A stretch of DNA of 64,000 nucleotides. Source: Advenella mandrilli (GTDB taxonomy: Bacteria; Pseudomonadota; Gammaproteobacteria; Burkholderiales; Burkholderiaceae_B). How positions within the stretch are numbered: position 1 is the stretch's first letter; each line of letters starts with the position of its first letter. A model generated the notes under the pieces. The model saw only the letters and a program-made list of their open reading frames with translations, was not told where the DNA came from and made no database searches. Position numbers and translations under genes: made by a program. Location of the stretch: contig NZ_JAENGP010000001.1 of the NCBI RefSeq assembly GCF_016595155.1, forward strand, positions 186,001 to 250,000. Direction: 5' to 3'. Below, piece by piece: positions 18,578-28,026 of the stretch.

Positions 18578-19942
18578 ATGAGTAAAAATACAAGAGTGCT
18601 AACCGGGATCACCACCTCTGGCACACCGCATTTGGGTAACTATGCCGGCGCCATCCGGCCTGCCATTAATGCCAGCCGTGAAGATAATGTTGATGCCTTC
18701 TTTTTTCTGGCCGACTATCACGCCCTGATTAAATGTGACGACCCAATGCGCGTGGCCCGTTCGCGTCTGGAAATTGCCGCCACCTGGCTGGCTGCCGGAC
18801 TTGATACCAGCAGGGTTACTTTTTACCGTCAGTCGGATATTCCTGAAATACCCGAGCTAAGCTGGATTCTTACTTGCCTTACCCCCAAGGGCTTAATGAA
18901 CCGGGCGCATGCTTACAAGGCCTCGGTAGACCAGAATGTGGCCAAGAACGTGGAACCTGATGATGGCGTCAATATGGGCCTGTTTTCTTACCCCATCCTG
19001 ATGGCGGCAGACATTCTCATGTTCAATGCCAATAAGGTGCCGGTTGGCCGTGACCAGATCCAGCACCTGGAAATGGCCCGTGATATTGCCCAGCGTTTTA
19101 ATCACCAGTATGGGGCAGGGCGAGAATATTTCACCTTGCCCGAAGTGCATATCGAAGAAGAAGTGGCGACCTTGCCAGGGCTTGATGGCCGCAAAATGTC
19201 CAAAAGCTATAACAACACCATTCCCCTGTTTGACGGCGGCAGCAAGCAGCTGAAAGCGGCGATTGCCCGTATCCAGACTGATTCACGCTTGCCCGGCGAG
19301 CCCAAAGATCCCGATGAGGCACACTTGTTCACGATTTACCGGGCTTTTGCGGGCCAGGAAGAGGTGGCGGCTTTCAGGCAGCAGCTTTTGGATGGCATGG
19401 GCTGGGGCGATGCCAAGCAGGCGCTGGGTGACTTGTTGGAAAACACCTTGGCACCCATGCGTGAGCGTTACAATGATTTAATGGCCAAGCCCGACCAGAT
19501 AGAAGAAATCCTGCAAGAAGGCGCTAAAAAAGCGCGCCGTGAAGCGACGCCGTTTATTAACGAGATTCGCCAGGCGGTAGGCTTGCGTAATGCTGTGGCG
19601 GTAAAAGCCACTGCCAAAGAGCAGAAAAAATCAGCCAAGGCGGCTCGTTTTGTCAGCTTTCGGGACGAAGAAGGGCGTTTCCGTTTTCGCCTGATTGCGG
19701 TAAACGGACAAGAGTTGCTATTATCCGTTCCGTTTGATAACCCGAAAGATGCCGGCTTGGTGAGCAAACGCCTGCAAACTGAAAATATCAATGAGCTGTT
19801 AATTAAAAACGAACAGGATTGCTGTTTTGACATCAAACTTGATGGACAGCTGGTGGCCAATGGTTTTCCCGCATCCAGTCTGGCTGAACTTGATGGTAAT
19901 ATCATTTTTTTGAATGAAGCCATTGAATCAATGAAAGCATAA
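18578..19942 (+). CDS. trpS: tryptophanyl-tRNA synthetase with extra C-terminal domain
   Basis: This 454-residue class I synthetase charges tRNA-Trp. The HIGH-like motif is TPHLGNY (16-22) and KMSKS is at 206-210. Typical TrpRS ends near residue 335-340. Here residues about 357-454 form an additional segment, [17 protein letters not shown] followed by [14 protein letters not shown], which looks like two copies of a YegP/DUF1508-type beta-beta-alpha unit. I chose the ATG at 18578 over a TTG nine bases upstream because of its spacing to GGGGAA. It is co-directional with zapE and with ddpX 10 bases downstream. Confidence 0.93.
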   Translation: MSKNTRVLTGITTSGTPHLGNYAGAIRPAINASREDNVDAFFFLADYHALIKCDDPMRVARSRLEIAATWLAAGLDTSRVTFYRQSDIPEIPELSWILTCLTPKGLMNRAHAYKASVDQNVAKNVEPDDGVNMGLFSYPILMAADILMFNANKVPVGRDQIQHLEMARDIAQRFNHQYGAGREYFTLPEVHIEEEVATLPGLDGRKMSKSYNNTIPLFDGGSKQLKAAIARIQTDSRLPGEPKDPDEAHLFTIYRAFAGQEEVAAFRQQLLDGMGWGDAKQALGDLLENTLAPMRERYNDLMAKPDQIEEILQEGAKKARREATPFINEIRQAVGLRNAVAVKATAKEQKKSAKAARFVSFRDEEGRFRFRLIAVNGQELLLSVPFDNPKDAGLVSKRLQTENINELLIKNEQDCCFDIKLDGQLVANGFPASSLAELDGNIIFLNEAIESMKA

Positions 19943-19952
19943 AGAGGAAGAC

Positions 19953-20504
19953 GTGGGCCAAACAGCATTAAAAATTATTACGGAAGACGAATTTGGCGTG
20001 GTGATAGACCTGGTTTATGCCACCCCCAATAATCTGGCTGGTCAAGTGGTTTACCAGGAAGCTGTTTGTGCCCTGCACCCCGATGCTGAAGCCTGTCTGC
20101 GCAAGGCGGCCAACTATGCCAGGCAGGCAGGCTTAACCCTGAAAATTTTCGATGCCTATCGTCCCAATCAGGCACAGGAAATTTTCTGGTCGGTTCTGTC
20201 AGATGCGCAATATGTGTCAGATCCAGCACAAGGCTCAAACCATTCGCGCGGGGTGGCGGTTGATGTAACGCTGTTAAACGGGCAGGGTCAGGCCCTGGAT
20301 ATGGGTACCGGCTTTGATGACATGCAAGAACGCGCCCATCATGACCGCACGGACTTGCCGCCTGAAGTGCAAAAAAACCGGCTGTTGCTGCTGGGCATTA
20401 TGCTGCATGCCGGGTTCAGATCCATTCCCTCCGAGTGGTGGCATTATGAGCTGCCCAACAGTCGTGCTTATCCCATGATAGACAGTGATCTGGTCAAAGT
20501 GTGA
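19953..20504 (+). CDS. ddpX: D-alanyl-D-alanine dipeptidase (VanX/DdpX family)
   Basis: This 183-residue zinc dipeptidase cleaves free D-Ala-D-Ala. The zinc and catalytic residues are visible: H97 and D104 in SNHSRGVAVD, E161 and H164 in EWWHYE, and R70 in DAYRPNQAQ. No signal peptide is seen, so it is cytoplasmic. The start is GTG, preceded by AAAGAGGAAG. It leads a six-gene set in the same order as E. coli ddpXABCDF, so its substrate is probably dipeptide imported by the adjacent transporter. Confidence 0.92.
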   Translation: MGQTALKIITEDEFGVVIDLVYATPNNLAGQVVYQEAVCALHPDAEACLRKAANYARQAGLTLKIFDAYRPNQAQEIFWSVLSDAQYVSDPAQGSNHSRGVAVDVTLLNGQGQALDMGTGFDDMQERAHHDRTDLPPEVQKNRLLLLGIMLHAGFRSIPSEWWHYELPNSRAYPMIDSDLVKV

Positions 20505-20632
20505 TGGCTGGCTACGTTTTTTCCTAAAGGAAAGGTTTTTTACCATAATCGGGTAAACAACTATTTCTACTTTAAAGATGTTTTGCTAGGATATCCCGTG
20601 GTCAAGTCGATATTCATTGGGAGAAATCGCAT

Positions 20633-22180
20633 ATGTCAGGACATCGCATTTACAGAAAATTACTGCTCACGGTCTTTGCTTCGGCGTTTGGTTTTTCAGT
20701 TGCCATGCCAGGGGCTATGGCGGCAACACCAAAAGACACGCTGGTTATTGCCAAATCATCCGATCCACAAACCCTGGATCCGGCTGTTACCATCGACAAT
20801 AACGACTGGACAGTCACTTACCCCAGTTACCAGCATCTGGTTAAATATAAAAAAGGCTCTACTGATGTGGAAGGCGATCTTGCCGACAGCTGGACCGCGT
20901 CCGATGATAACCTGACATGGACCTTCAAGCTTAAACCGGGACACAAGTTTGCCGATGGTAGCGATGTCAATGCCGACGCGGTCAAATATACGTTTGACCG
21001 GCTTTTACGCGTTAAACAGGGGCCTTCCGAACCTTTCCCTGCCATGCAAACCAGTGTCAAAGATCCGCTTACAGTTGAATTCAAGCTGGAAACCCCGTTT
21101 GCACCTTTCCTTTATATCCTGGCCAATAACGGTGCGGGTATTATCAACCCGGCTGCAGAAAAAGCCGAAGGCGGTGCAGACACGTTCCTGGCCGGCAATA
21201 CGGCCGGTTCAGGCCCTTACCAAATGGTCAAGTGGGATAAAGGCCAATCCATCCAACTAGAGCGCAATCCCCATTATGCGGGTGAAAAGCCCGTTCTGGA
21301 TAAGGTGCTTTTAAAAATCATTCCTGATGCATCGGCCCAGCGCCTGCAATTGCAAAACGGCGACCTGGATATCGTGGCCAAGCTGCCGGTTGACCAGATC
21401 GAGTCCCTGAAAGGCAAACCGGGCGTGCAATTTGAGAAAGTGCCCTCTTTATTGGTGACTTACTTATATCTGAATAATAAAACCGGTCCGTTGGCTAATC
21501 TGGATGCCCGCAAGGGGGTTGTTGAGGCGATTGATTACCAGGGGATTGTTGAAGGTGTGTTGAACAATCAGGGAAAACAGCTTAAAGGGCCCATTCCTGA
21601 TGGTATGTGGGCTTATGACGATTCCAATCCTGATTTCAAACAGGACCTGGAAGCCGCCAAGGCCAGTTTGGCCAAAGCCAAGCTGGGTAAACAAGACCTG
21701 ACACTACTCTATTCAAACCGTGATGCCAACTGGGAACCCATTGCCCTAACCGTACAGGCAAACCTGGCCGCCCTGGGGGTGAATGTCAAACTTGAAAAAC
21801 TGGCCAACGCCACCATGAGGGATCGTCTGGGTAAAGGTGAGTTTGATATTGCACTGGGTAACTGGAGCCCCGATTTTGCCGATCCGTACATGTTCATGAA
21901 TTACTGGTTTGATTCTGAAAAAGGTGGTTTGCCGGGTAACCGTTCTTTTTATTCAAACCCCGAGGTTGACCAGCTAATCCGCAAGGCGGCTGAGATCAGT
22001 GACCAGGAAGAACGTACCAAGCTGTATCAACAAGCCCAGAAACTGGTGCTGGACGATTTCGCCTATGCTTATCTGTTCCAGAAAAGTGAAGAAATTGGCT
22101 TGCGTGATAACGTGAAAGGCTATTCGTATAATCCCATGCTGGATGACGTTTATAACGTACAAGATATCAGCAAGGAATAA
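20633..22180 (+). CDS. ddpA: dipeptide-type ABC transporter substrate-binding protein (DdpA-like)
   Basis: This 515-residue protein has a Sec signal peptide (basic SGHRIYRK, a hydrophobic core, then an AMA cleavage site near residue 30). It belongs to family 5 of extracellular solute-binding proteins: SSDPQTLDPAVTIDNNDW near the start of the mature protein and NPHYAGEKPVLDKVLLKIIP in the middle. It would capture peptide in the periplasm for the DdpBCDF importer. Gene order suggests D-Ala-D-Ala, but the ligand is not proven by sequence. A 128-bp gap from ddpX may hold a separate promoter. Confidence 0.88.
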   Translation: MSGHRIYRKLLLTVFASAFGFSVAMPGAMAATPKDTLVIAKSSDPQTLDPAVTIDNNDWTVTYPSYQHLVKYKKGSTDVEGDLADSWTASDDNLTWTFKLKPGHKFADGSDVNADAVKYTFDRLLRVKQGPSEPFPAMQTSVKDPLTVEFKLETPFAPFLYILANNGAGIINPAAEKAEGGADTFLAGNTAGSGPYQMVKWDKGQSIQLERNPHYAGEKPVLDKVLLKIIPDASAQRLQLQNGDLDIVAKLPVDQIESLKGKPGVQFEKVPSLLVTYLYLNNKTGPLANLDARKGVVEAIDYQGIVEGVLNNQGKQLKGPIPDGMWAYDDSNPDFKQDLEAAKASLAKAKLGKQDLTLLYSNRDANWEPIALTVQANLAALGVNVKLEKLANATMRDRLGKGEFDIALGNWSPDFADPYMFMNYWFDSEKGGLPGNRSFYSNPEVDQLIRKAAEISDQEERTKLYQQAQKLVLDDFAYAYLFQKSEEIGLRDNVKGYSYNPMLDDVYNVQDISKE

Positions 22181-22211
22181 ACAGCTTGTTCATTAACGCT
22201 AACTAACAGGC

Positions 22212-22238
22212 AAAACGCTCGTCTAACGGGCGTTTTTG
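22212..22238 (+). terminator. attenuator between ddpA and ddpB
   Basis: AAAACGCTCG pairs with CGGGCGTTTT (one G-U pair) around a TCTAA loop and is followed by T. It lies 31 bases after ddpA and 17 before ddpB. Partial termination here would give more binding protein than permease, a common pattern for importers. Confidence 0.65.
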
Positions 22239-22254
22239 CTGATGGATACCGGGT

Positions 22255-23271
22255 ATGTCGGTTTTTCAAATTATTTCCAAACGTCTTGCTGGCCTGGTTT
22301 TTGTGGTGCTGGGCGTTTCGGTCATTACTTTTATTGTCTCCCATCTGATTCCGGGTGATCCGGCCCGTCTCATTGCCGGTGATCGGGCCAGCCAGGCCAT
22401 GGTTGATGCCATCCGTGAAAAACTGGGCCTGAACCTTCCCTTGTATGAGCAATACTGGTTATATCTGAAAGGACTGTTGCAGGGTGATCTGGGCACCTCA
22501 ATTCGCACTGGCCGGCCGGTGTTGCAGGATTTGCTGGCGTTTTTTCCGGCCACCATGGAGCTGGCCGTGGTTTCCCTGATACTGGCCATTTTAATTGGCG
22601 TGCCGCTTGGGGTGTTGTCTGCCGTTTATAAAGACAAGTGGATGGACCAAATTACCAGAAGCATTTCGGTCATGGGTATTTCCATGCCGGCCTTTTGGTT
22701 AGGGATGGGGCTGATTATTATTTTTTATGGCAATCTTTCCTGGTTCCCCGCCGGGGGGCGGCTTAGTCAGGGGGTAGCCGTCCCGCCGTTTGTTACCGGC
22801 TTTTATCTGGTGGATTCGCTGCTGGCCGGGCAAATGAAGACATTTTACAATGCGCTCTGGCATCTTGTGTTGCCCGCCGTTACCTTAAGTTTTGTGCATT
22901 TGGGGGTGGTGTCACGGCAGATCCGTTCTTCCATGCTGGAACAGTTAAGCGAAGATTATATCCGTACCGCCAAAGCCTATGGCCTGCCCAAGTGGCAGGT
23001 GATTCTCAGACACGCCTTGCCCAATGCCCTGATTCCTTCGGTCACCGTTCTGGGTCTGGCCCTGGGAGATCTGTTATATGGTGCGGTGCTTACGGAAACC
23101 GTTTTCAGCTGGCCCGGGATGGGGTTGTATGTGGTTAACTCTATTCAGGCGCTGGATTTTCCGGCGGTCATGGGCTTTGCCGTGCTGGTTTCCTTTGTCT
23201 ATGTGTTGTTAAACCTGTTGGTGGATTTGCTGTATTTGGTGATTGATCCACGCATTAAAGAGGTGGGTTAA
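22255..23271 (+). CDS. ddpB: dipeptide-type ABC transporter permease (DdpB-like)
   Basis: This 338-residue inner-membrane permease has about six hydrophobic segments and the DppB/OppB signatures SHLIPGDPARLIAGDRAS near the N-terminus and YIRTAKAYGLPKWQVILRHA, the EAA loop that docks the ATPases. Its stop overlaps the start of ddpC by one base. Confidence 0.92.
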   Translation: MSVFQIISKRLAGLVFVVLGVSVITFIVSHLIPGDPARLIAGDRASQAMVDAIREKLGLNLPLYEQYWLYLKGLLQGDLGTSIRTGRPVLQDLLAFFPATMELAVVSLILAILIGVPLGVLSAVYKDKWMDQITRSISVMGISMPAFWLGMGLIIIFYGNLSWFPAGGRLSQGVAVPPFVTGFYLVDSLLAGQMKTFYNALWHLVLPAVTLSFVHLGVVSRQIRSSMLEQLSEDYIRTAKAYGLPKWQVILRHALPNALIPSVTVLGLALGDLLYGAVLTETVFSWPGMGLYVVNSIQALDFPAVMGFAVLVSFVYVLLNLLVDLLYLVIDPRIKEVG

Positions 23272-24137
23272 TGATGGCAATGCTTGCTAGCCTTAAACAC
23301 AGGGGTTCCTATTTCTGGTATCAGTTGCGGCGCAGTCCGATGACCATGGTGGGACTGGGTATTATTATTTTCATGTGCCTGGCGGCCTTGCTGGCACCCG
23401 TATTGGCCCCTTACCATCCCGATGTCATTAATTTGCGGGCGCGCCTGCAGGCGCCTTCAATGGCCCATTGGTTTGGCACCGACGAAGTCGGACGGGATAT
23501 TTTCAGCCGGGTTTTGTATGGTGGCCAACAATCCATTGGCGTGGGTTTGTTTGTGGCGTTTGTCGCCAGTTTCATAGGGACCATTATTGGCTGTTTTTCG
23601 GGTATTTTTGGCAAATGGGTTGATACCACCATTATGCGCATCATGGATGTCATGCTGTCCATCCCGTCTTTGGTGTTAACCATGGCACTGGCGGCCGCAT
23701 TGGGGCCCAGCCTGTTTAATGCCATGTTGGCCATTACCTTGGTGCGAATTCCGTATTACGTAAGGCTGGCCCGCGGGCAAACCCTGGGGATTCGTGAAAT
23801 GGTGTATGTAAAAGCAGCGGAAACGTTTGGTGCCAGCCGTTTTCACATCGTGCAGTGGCACGTGATTCGCAACGCCCTGTCCCCCATTATTGTGCAAACT
23901 ACCCTGGATATCGGCAATGCCATTCTGATGGCAGCGGCATTGGGCTTTATTGGTTTAGGCGCACAGCAGCCCACGGCCGAGTGGGGCGCCATGGTTTCTG
24001 CCGGACGTAACTTTCTGATAGACCAGTGGTGGTATTCCACCTTTCCCGGCCTGGCCATCTTGATAACGGCTATTGGCTTTAACTTGTTGGGTGACGGGAT
24101 GCGCGATATGCTGGACCCCAAACAGAAGGTGAAGTAA
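23271..24137 (+). CDS. ddpC: dipeptide-type ABC transporter permease (DdpC-like)
   Basis: This 288-residue permease of the DppC/OppC type has an N-terminal membrane segment followed by the HWFGTDEVGRDIFSRVLYGG signature. The EAA loop YVKAAETFGASRFHIVQWHV lies before the last membrane segments. Overlaps of one base at both ends indicate translational coupling with ddpB and ddpD. Confidence 0.92.
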   Translation: MMAMLASLKHRGSYFWYQLRRSPMTMVGLGIIIFMCLAALLAPVLAPYHPDVINLRARLQAPSMAHWFGTDEVGRDIFSRVLYGGQQSIGVGLFVAFVASFIGTIIGCFSGIFGKWVDTTIMRIMDVMLSIPSLVLTMALAAALGPSLFNAMLAITLVRIPYYVRLARGQTLGIREMVYVKAAETFGASRFHIVQWHVIRNALSPIIVQTTLDIGNAILMAAALGFIGLGAQQPTAEWGAMVSAGRNFLIDQWWYSTFPGLAILITAIGFNLLGDGMRDMLDPKQKVK

Positions 24138-25156
24138 TGCAAGAGAATCATGTTGGCCAGAGCAATGAACAGGTACTGAGTGTCGAAAACCTGCATATTG
24201 AATTTCCCATTTACAAAGGGGCGGTCAAAGCCCTGAACGGGGTTACTTTGCAGGTGGGGGCCGGTGAAATTGTTGGTCTGGTAGGCGAGTCGGGGTCGGG
24301 AAAGTCGGTTTGCGCCATGATGAGCATGCGTTTAATCCCTGCTGACAGCTACCGGGTTACGCATGGCACCATCTACCAGTCGGGTAAAGATGTCCTGAAG
24401 CTAAGTGAAAAAGAAATGCGAGCCATAAGGGGGCGTGAAGTTTCCATGATTTTTCAGGAACCGATGACAGCGCTGAACCCAGTCATGAAAGTGGGTAAAC
24501 AAATTGTCAATGTGATTTTGCAGCATCAATCCATGAGCAAGGCAAAGGCCAAAGAAAAAACCCTGGATCTGCTGCGGGACATGTATATTGCCGACCCGGA
24601 ACGGGTGGTTGACAGTTATCCGTTTGAGTTGTCAGGCGGCATGCGCCAGCGTATTATGATTGCCCTGGCATTTTCCTGTGAACCCAAGTTGCTGATTGCC
24701 GATGAGCCGACCACAGCACTGGATGTGACCGTACAAAAACAGGTTTTGCTTTTGCTTCGCGAGCGGGCCCGTAAAACCGGTGCCGCCATTTTATTAATTA
24801 CCCACGATATGGCGGTGGTTTCTCAATTTTGTGAACGGGTATATGTGATGTATGCCGGTGCTGTGGTGGAAGACGGACAGACCCGCGACGTTATGCGCCG
24901 GCCAAGGCATCCGTATACGCAAGGTTTGCTGGCCGGTTTGCCGGAAAACGTGGTGCCGGGGACACCTTTAAAAACGATTGGCGGGCAAGTGCCCGACCTG
25001 GCGCAATTGCCCACGTGCTGTTCATTCATGAACCGTTGCGAACGCAAGGAATACATTTGTCGCAATGCCCCTGATTTATTGCCCTTAACGTCAGATCCAT
25101 CCCACAAAGTGGCCTGCTGGATTGTACAGGAAGAGGATGAACGCCATGCCAGATAA
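24137..25156 (+). CDS. ddpD: dipeptide-type ABC transporter ATP-binding protein (DdpD-like)
   Basis: This 339-residue ATPase has Walker A GESGSGKSV near residue 51, the ABC signature LSGGMRQR, Walker B LLIADEPTTALD, and the C-terminal oligopeptide-ATPase cysteine region (CCSFMNRCERKEYICRNAPD). It is the first of two paired ATPases. Its 3' end overlaps ddpF. Confidence 0.92.
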   Translation: MQENHVGQSNEQVLSVENLHIEFPIYKGAVKALNGVTLQVGAGEIVGLVGESGSGKSVCAMMSMRLIPADSYRVTHGTIYQSGKDVLKLSEKEMRAIRGREVSMIFQEPMTALNPVMKVGKQIVNVILQHQSMSKAKAKEKTLDLLRDMYIADPERVVDSYPFELSGGMRQRIMIALAFSCEPKLLIADEPTTALDVTVQKQVLLLLRERARKTGAAILLITHDMAVVSQFCERVYVMYAGAVVEDGQTRDVMRRPRHPYTQGLLAGLPENVVPGTPLKTIGGQVPDLAQLPTCCSFMNRCERKEYICRNAPDLLPLTSDPSHKVACWIVQEEDERHAR

Positions 25157-26150
25157 TCGCCTGCCCGATAACTGCCTTGTTTCCCTGAGCGATATTCATG
25201 TCCACTTTCCGGTTCAAAAAAACTGGTTGGGACAGGTGAAGTCTACTGCGCATGTCCTGAACGGCATAGACCTGGATGTTGATGCCGGCGAAACCCTGGG
25301 TATCGTGGGAGAATCGGGCTGTGGAAAAAGCACGCTTGCCCAAGTGTTAATGGGTTTGCTGCAACCGGTCCGGGGCAGTGTAAGCTGGCAGACAGCCGGT
25401 GCCAAACCCACTATCCAGATTGTCTTCCAGGACCCGCAGTCTTCATTGGACCCGCGTTTACCCGTCTGGAAAGTCATTACCGAGCCCATTCATATCCAGG
25501 GCGGCCATTCACGGGGGCAATTGCGCCAAATAGCCGCAGACTTGGCGGTCCAGGTAGGATTGCGTGAAGAATACCTGGACCGTTACCCGCATGAGTTTTC
25601 GGGGGGACAGCGCCAGAGGATTGCCATTGCACGTGCCCTGGCACCCAATCCTGATATTATTGTGCTGGATGAACCCACCTCGGCACTGGATATTTCGGTT
25701 CAGGCGCAAATTTTGAATTTGCTTAATGATTTGCAAAAAGCCAGAAATTTAAGCTATATCCTGATTTCCCATAATGTTTCTGTTATAAAGCATATGAGCA
25801 AAAGGATTGCGGTGATGTACCTGGGGCAAATTGTCGAGTTGGGTCATACGTCTGACATATTGCAAAAACCGGCGCATCCCTATACCGAACTTTTGCTGGA
25901 TGCTGTACCCGATATGACAGGTAGCCTTGCCATGAAAGGGCCTGTTGATTTGCCCGAATTGCCGGGTAACCGCCACTTGCCCAGTGGTTGTTTTTTTTAT
26001 GACCGTTGTCATTACAGGGATGAAAAGGGTTGTCATCTTGCCCAGCCCTTACGCCGCCTGAGTGCGGAGCAGGAAATAAGATGGGTCCGTTGTTACAAGA
26101 ATATATATGAGAACTCAATCAGAGCAGTATCCACAGAAGTCGGCGTCTAA
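25146..26150 (+). CDS. ddpF: dipeptide-type ABC transporter ATP-binding protein (DdpF-like)
   Basis: This 334-residue ATPase has Walker A GESGCGKST, the signature FSGGQRQR, Walker B IVLDEPTSALD and the C-terminal cysteine region of DppF-type subunits (CFFYDRCHYRDEKGC). I chose the ATG at 25146 because AGGAAGAGG lies nine bases before it. The ATG at 25137 would abut that site. The start overlaps the ddpD stop by 11 bases, and the end overlaps the next gene by 44 bases. Confidence 0.9.
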   Translation: MPDNRLPDNCLVSLSDIHVHFPVQKNWLGQVKSTAHVLNGIDLDVDAGETLGIVGESGCGKSTLAQVLMGLLQPVRGSVSWQTAGAKPTIQIVFQDPQSSLDPRLPVWKVITEPIHIQGGHSRGQLRQIAADLAVQVGLREEYLDRYPHEFSGGQRQRIAIARALAPNPDIIVLDEPTSALDISVQAQILNLLNDLQKARNLSYILISHNVSVIKHMSKRIAVMYLGQIVELGHTSDILQKPAHPYTELLLDAVPDMTGSLAMKGPVDLPELPGNRHLPSGCFFYDRCHYRDEKGCHLAQPLRRLSAEQEIRWVRCYKNIYENSIRAVSTEVGV

Positions 26151-27915
26151 AAAAATCAGTTTTGACGTTGTTTTATCCCTGTTACCTTACGTATGGCAAT
26201 TCAAATGGCGCGTTGGCTTTGCCTTGTTATTCCTGGTGTTGGCCAAAGTGGCCAGCGTCATCTTGCCCATTTTTTTAAAAGATATTGTTGACCAGCTTAG
26301 TGTGCCACCCACTGCCCTGGTTTTACCGGTGGCCGCTTTGCTGGGGTATGGCCTTGCACGAGTTTCCAGCAGTCTTTTTGGTGAGCTCAGGGATGCCCTG
26401 TTTGCCAGGGTCACGCAGGGCTCCATACGTAAAATTGCCAAAACCATCTTTGAACACCTGTTTGGCCTGTCCATGCGGTTTCACCTGCTGCGTCAAACCG
26501 GCGGCCTTAGCAGGGATATAGACCGGGGTACCAAAGGCATTGGCTTTGTATTGAACTTTACCCTGTTCAATATTTTGCCCACCTTGCTGGAATTGCTGAT
26601 GGTGATGGGTATCTTGTTGTGGCGTTACGATATCTGGTTTGCAGCGGTAACCATGCTAACCATTATTGCCTATATCCTGTTCACTTTTACCGTGACTGAA
26701 AAACGCATGGTCATGCGCCGACGCATGAACAGTCTGGACAGCATGGCCAATACCCAGGCTATTGATGCCCTCATCAATTATGAAACCGTTAAGTATTTTA
26801 ATAACGAAGCCTACGAGATTAATCGCTATGATGAAAACCTGAGCAAATGGGTGGACTCCTCGGTCAAGAACCAGATATCACTCAATATTCTTAATGCAGG
26901 TCAGGGGGTTATTATTACCACTGGCATTACCATTTTGCTGTGGATGTCGGCCGACCGGGTGGTGCAAGGTAGCATGACCGTCGGCGACGTTGTACTGGTC
27001 TCGGCCTATCTTACTCAGTTGTATGCACCGCTTAATTTCCTGGGATTCATCTATCGTGAAATCAAGAACTCATTGTCTGACATGGAACGCATGTTCGGTC
27101 TCATGGACGAGCAGCAGGAAATCAAGGATGATAAAGGTGCTATCGCGTTAAACACCCGCCATGCCGAAATTGTGTTTCAGGATGTCTGCTTTTCTTATGA
27201 AAGTGAGCGGCAGATTTTGCATAAGGTGTCTTTCAGGGTAGGGGCAGGCGAAACGGTGGCGGTGGTGGGCACCTCAGGGGCAGGCAAGTCTACCCTGTCA
27301 CGATTGCTGTTCCGTTTTTATGATGTCAGTTCAGGCAGTATCCTGATCAATGGCAGGGATATCCGTTCTTATACCCAGTTAAGCCTGCGCCAGCATATTG
27401 GCATTGTGCCCCAGGATACGGTGCTGTTCAATAATTCCATTTATTACAATATTGCCTATGGTCGTCCTTCGGCCACACACGATGAGGTCATAGAAGCGGC
27501 CAAGTCAGCCAGTATTCATCAGTTTGTGAGCAGCCTTCCCGAGGGGTATGAATCACAGGTGGGTGAGCGGGGCCTGAAATTGTCCGGAGGAGAAAAGCAA
27601 AGGGTCGCCATTGCCCGCACCATTTTGAAAGATCCGCCCATTCTGGTGCTGGATGAAGCCACCAGTGCACTGGATACCCGAACCGAGCGCAAGATTCAGG
27701 ATGAACTGTTCCAGATTGCCAAAAACCGTACTACACTGATTATTGCCCATCGGCTTTCAACCATTGTGGATGCCGACCGGATTATTGTAATGGATCAGGG
27801 AAAAATTATGGAGCAGGGTACTCATAGTGAATTGCTAGAGAAAAATGCTATTTATGCCCGCATGTGGGCCATGCAGTTTCAGGCATCCGAAATAGTGGAA
27901 GCGTCTGAACCCTGA
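26107..27915 (+). CDS. Atm1/HMT1-type ABC exporter (fused membrane and ATPase domains)
   Basis: This 602-residue half-transporter has six N-terminal membrane segments (about 20-320). An ATPase domain follows, with Walker A GTSGAGKST, signature LSGGEKQR and Walker B LVLDEATSALD. The stretch NYETVKYFNNEAYEINRYDE is characteristic of the Atm1/HMT1 group, which exports glutathione-linked sulfur or metal species; the substrate here is inferred only. It overlaps the ddpF end by 44 bases. No clear alternative start lies downstream before the first membrane segment, so the overlap seems real. Confidence 0.88.
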   Translation: MRTQSEQYPQKSASKKISFDVVLSLLPYVWQFKWRVGFALLFLVLAKVASVILPIFLKDIVDQLSVPPTALVLPVAALLGYGLARVSSSLFGELRDALFARVTQGSIRKIAKTIFEHLFGLSMRFHLLRQTGGLSRDIDRGTKGIGFVLNFTLFNILPTLLELLMVMGILLWRYDIWFAAVTMLTIIAYILFTFTVTEKRMVMRRRMNSLDSMANTQAIDALINYETVKYFNNEAYEINRYDENLSKWVDSSVKNQISLNILNAGQGVIITTGITILLWMSADRVVQGSMTVGDVVLVSAYLTQLYAPLNFLGFIYREIKNSLSDMERMFGLMDEQQEIKDDKGAIALNTRHAEIVFQDVCFSYESERQILHKVSFRVGAGETVAVVGTSGAGKSTLSRLLFRFYDVSSGSILINGRDIRSYTQLSLRQHIGIVPQDTVLFNNSIYYNIAYGRPSATHDEVIEAAKSASIHQFVSSLPEGYESQVGERGLKLSGGEKQRVAIARTILKDPPILVLDEATSALDTRTERKIQDELFQIAKNRTTLIIAHRLSTIVDADRIIVMDQGKIMEQGTHSELLEKNAIYARMWAMQFQASEIVEASEP

Positions 27916-27950
27916 TTATTTCCTTTAACTGTTTGTATTATATTTCTATG

Positions 27951-27981
27951 AAAATGCCCCGAAGCGATTCGGGGCATTTTG
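27951..27981. terminator. bidirectional terminator between Atm1-type gene and tex
   Basis: A perfect 13-bp stem AAAATGCCCCGAA / TTCGGGGCATTTT surrounds a GCGA tetraloop, between two convergent genes. Confidence 0.88.
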
Positions 27982-28026
27982 TTGTGCTGCGTTTAGTGTG
28001 CCGATAAGAGCCGGAATACTTCCGGA

